Shown here piece after piece: positions 19,042 to 20,076 of a stretch of DNA of 20,076 nt. Made by a program: the position numbers and the translations under genes. The stretch's first letter is position 1. Every line of letters starts with the position of its first letter. Under the pieces are notes generated by a model. The model had not been told where the DNA came from and ran no database searches. It saw nothing but the letters and a program-made list of their open reading frames with translations. Origin of the DNA: Byssochlamys sp. IMV 00236 (lineage: Eukaryota > Ascomycota > Eurotiomycetes > Eurotiales > Thermoascaceae); the NCBI GenBank assembly GCA_001931875.2, contig MSJH02000455.1:8882-28957 (forward strand). The letters are read 5' to 3'.

Positions 19042-19671
19042 CTATAGGCCGCAGCGGTTTAATGATTGGCTTTGCTGAACTATTAAATATTCGTCTTCCT
19101 CTTCTTCCGTATCATTAATTACATCACATAAATCATCGCCATGAATACTATTATTATTGTTGTTATGGAGCAATTTATGTAGTACATTTTCTGCTAGTAT
19201 TTTGCCTCGAAGTTTATCACAAGCTTCTCTCAGCTTATGGTTTTCCTGTCGAGCATATTCTAATTGACGTTGTAGTATATCATTTTCCTGAGAAAGCGAC
19301 ATTATTCTACTTCTCATCTCTCCATGCTGCTGGTTCTTCTTTGCACGATATTTGGCCGAGGCAGCCTTATTACGCTGACGACGTTCATGTAGAGAGAGAG
19401 ATGCATTATTACTGCCATTATTAGTGGGTTGATTGGACTGGTGTTCTAGTTTGATCAAAATGGTTGACGAGAGCATTGAGTGATCAGTCACACTCTCGGG
19501 TGAACTAGGCACAGAACAAGAAAAGTGTGGTGAGAGTGGCTGATGAAGTTGTATTTTTTTAGAAGGAGAGATAGGTGGTGTGACAGAAAAATCAGAATAT
19601 GATGGAGGTAAAGTAATGGAAGAAATAGACATTGGTTTATCGCATTGTCTTGGTGTAATGGATAATGACAT
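19042..19671 (-). CDS. bZIP transcription factor (Cys-3/ATF4-like basic region)
   Basis: Single-exon, 209-aa DNA-binding protein. The N-terminal 90 residues are Ser/Pro/Thr-rich, with several SP/TP sites and stretches that could serve in activation. The basic region is at about 95-113 (HERRQRNKAASAKYRAKK) and keeps the N-x2-A-A-x3-Y/F-R pattern. Its core resembles the Cys-3/MetR and ATF4 branch rather than AP-1, whose core is N-x2-A-A-x2-C-R. A heptad zipper runs to about 155 (I123, L127, L133, L137, L147, L154, with Asn and Gln at several core-flanking sites). The tail has an Asn run, an acidic patch (NDTEEEEDEYLIV) and a short end. Likely targets are sulfur or amino acid metabolism genes, by analogy only. 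The start is the first in-frame ATG, with stops upstream. Confidence 0.88.
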   Translation of the reverse strand: MSLSITPRQCDKPMSISSITLPPSYSDFSVTPPISPSKKIQLHQPLSPHFSCSVPSSPESVTDHSMLSSTILIKLEHQSNQPTNNGSNNASLSLHERRQRNKAASAKYRAKKNQQHGEMRSRIMSLSQENDILQRQLEYARQENHKLREACDKLRGKILAENVLHKLLHNNNNNSIHGDDLCDVINDTEEEEDEYLIVQQSQSLNRCGL

Positions 19672-19754
19672 GAGTTATAGATAAGATAGAAGAAAAAGAG
19701 AGAGAAAAAGAGAATATAAACCTTTTTTTTATTTAAAAGAAGTACATTTGTCAT
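19488..19754 (-). promoter_or_regulatory. Overlapping out-of-frame uORF candidate upstream of the bZIP
   Basis: An ATG at 19752-19754 (AAAATGA context) opens 88 codons in a frame different from the bZIP. The frame runs past the bZIP start at 19671 and stops at 19488. A ribosome using it would miss the bZIP start. The peptide is Phe/Leu/Lys-rich and looks meaningless, so any role would be through translation control. It depends on transcription starting upstream of 19754. Confidence 0.4.
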
Positions 19755-19788
19755 TTTTAGACATATTAAAAAAATTGCCACACAACAT
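19729..19788 (-). promoter_or_regulatory. Short uORF (19 codons) in the bZIP leader region
   Basis: ATG at 19786-19788, 19 codons to TAA, with a second in-frame ATG at 19762-19764. It ends 57 nt before the bZIP start. Nearby are a four-codon uORF at 19733-19747 and an eight-codon uORF at 19831-19857. Together they form a uORF-dense region ahead of the gene. Confidence 0.4.
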
Positions 19789-19830
19789 ACACAATGTTTG
19801 TTTGAGACGCAACTATATATCCTTAATATC

Positions 19831-19857
19831 TTATAGGTCAATTGTCAATGCTACCAT
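19831..19857 (-). promoter_or_regulatory. Short uORF (8 codons), most distal to the bZIP
   Basis: ATG at 19855-19857 encodes MVALTIDL and ends in TAA. It is the most 5' of the candidate uORFs, and it counts only if the transcript begins upstream of it. Confidence 0.3.
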
Positions 19858-20076
19858 ATAATAATACAGCCCTTTTTTTGTCCATGACGTTGAATGATTA
19901 TTAAATATAAAATGCCAGATTCAGGACTGAATTTAGACCAATACTTTGTTGCATAATCAGCTTACACAACGCAGTAACAGCGGCAAATATAGACTGGTCT
20001 TAGTTAAGATCATCTTGTCTTAAATTATATCTTTGTGCCTGGATTTTGATCGGCTCTTTTTTTTTTTTTTTTTTTT
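19858..20076. other. Upstream region of the bZIP gene and terminal poly-T
   Basis: No gene is recognised. The sequence is AT-rich with the TGACGT site at 19885 and ends in an uninterrupted 20-nt poly-T (20057-20076), the likely contig edge. Confidence 0.6.
19885..19890. promoter_or_regulatory. TGACGT (CRE/bZIP half-site) upstream of the bZIP gene
   Basis: TGACGT lies about 214 nt upstream of the bZIP start codon. It is the core recognised by CREB/ATF-type bZIP factors. One six-base match is expected by chance every few kilobases, so it is a weak hint of autoregulation. Confidence 0.25.

Noticed and set aside
1..20076. tRNA, rRNA, CRISPR, IS elements or transposon termini
   Set aside because: No cloverleaf with T-loop consensus, no rRNA-like sequence, no regularly spaced repeats and no matching terminal repeats were found on reading both strands.

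Overview
The window looks like nuclear DNA of an early-diverging filamentous fungus, most likely Mucoromycota (Mucorales-like). The evidence is AT-rich non-coding DNA, dense short introns (mostly 48-80 nt, GTAAGT-type donors, CTAAY branch points, YAG acceptors), a complex I subunit, a Cdc24-type RhoGEF ending in PB1, and small secreted proteins with Lys-Arg propeptide sites. It begins in a 34-nt poly-A and ends in a 20-nt poly-T, so it may be a whole contig broken at homopolymers. All gene models were spliced by hand and every junction was checked for reading phase.

Layout: (1) 76-2233 (+) urea/sodium symporter of the DUR3 family, N-terminus missing. (2) 2403-6283 (+) group II (NME5/6-like) nucleoside diphosphate kinase domain fused to about 990 residues of charged low-complexity tail. 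(3) 6321-7182 (+) mitochondrial Fe-S co-chaperone HSCB/Jac1, only 37 bp behind the previous stop. (4) 7408-10080 (+) Cdc24-like RhoGEF (CH-DH-PH-PB1). (5) 10441-12507 (+) MFS transporter, DHA1-like, in 11 exons including micro-exons. (6) 12644-13417 (-) secreted cysteine-rich protein with a nearly identical duplicated six-cysteine module. (7) 13418-15672, about 2.25 kb with no intact gene, holding decayed coding-like fragments. (8) 15673-16280 (+) secreted RlpA-like double-psi beta-barrel protein. (9) 16658-16930 (-) ATP synthase subunit k (Atp19-like), head-to-head with (10) 17142-17576 (+) complex I NDUFA13/GRIM-19. (11) 17701-18744 (-) polysaccharide lyase 14-like protein, probably GPI-anchored, with a GC-AG intron. 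(12) 19042-19671 (-) bZIP transcription factor whose upstream sequence holds several uORFs, one overlapping the main start.

This is mostly ordinary eukaryotic gene space, with no operon or defence island. Two themes recur: mitochondrial function (HSCB, ATP synthase k, NDUFA13) and the cell surface or polarity (Cdc24, the Cys-rich protein, the RlpA-like protein, the PL14-like protein). The most unusual items are the NDP kinase with its very long charged tail, the duplicated Cys-rich modules, the divergent complex V/complex I pair and the ATF4-like uORF arrangement ahead of the bZIP. I see no clear previously undescribed multi-gene system.
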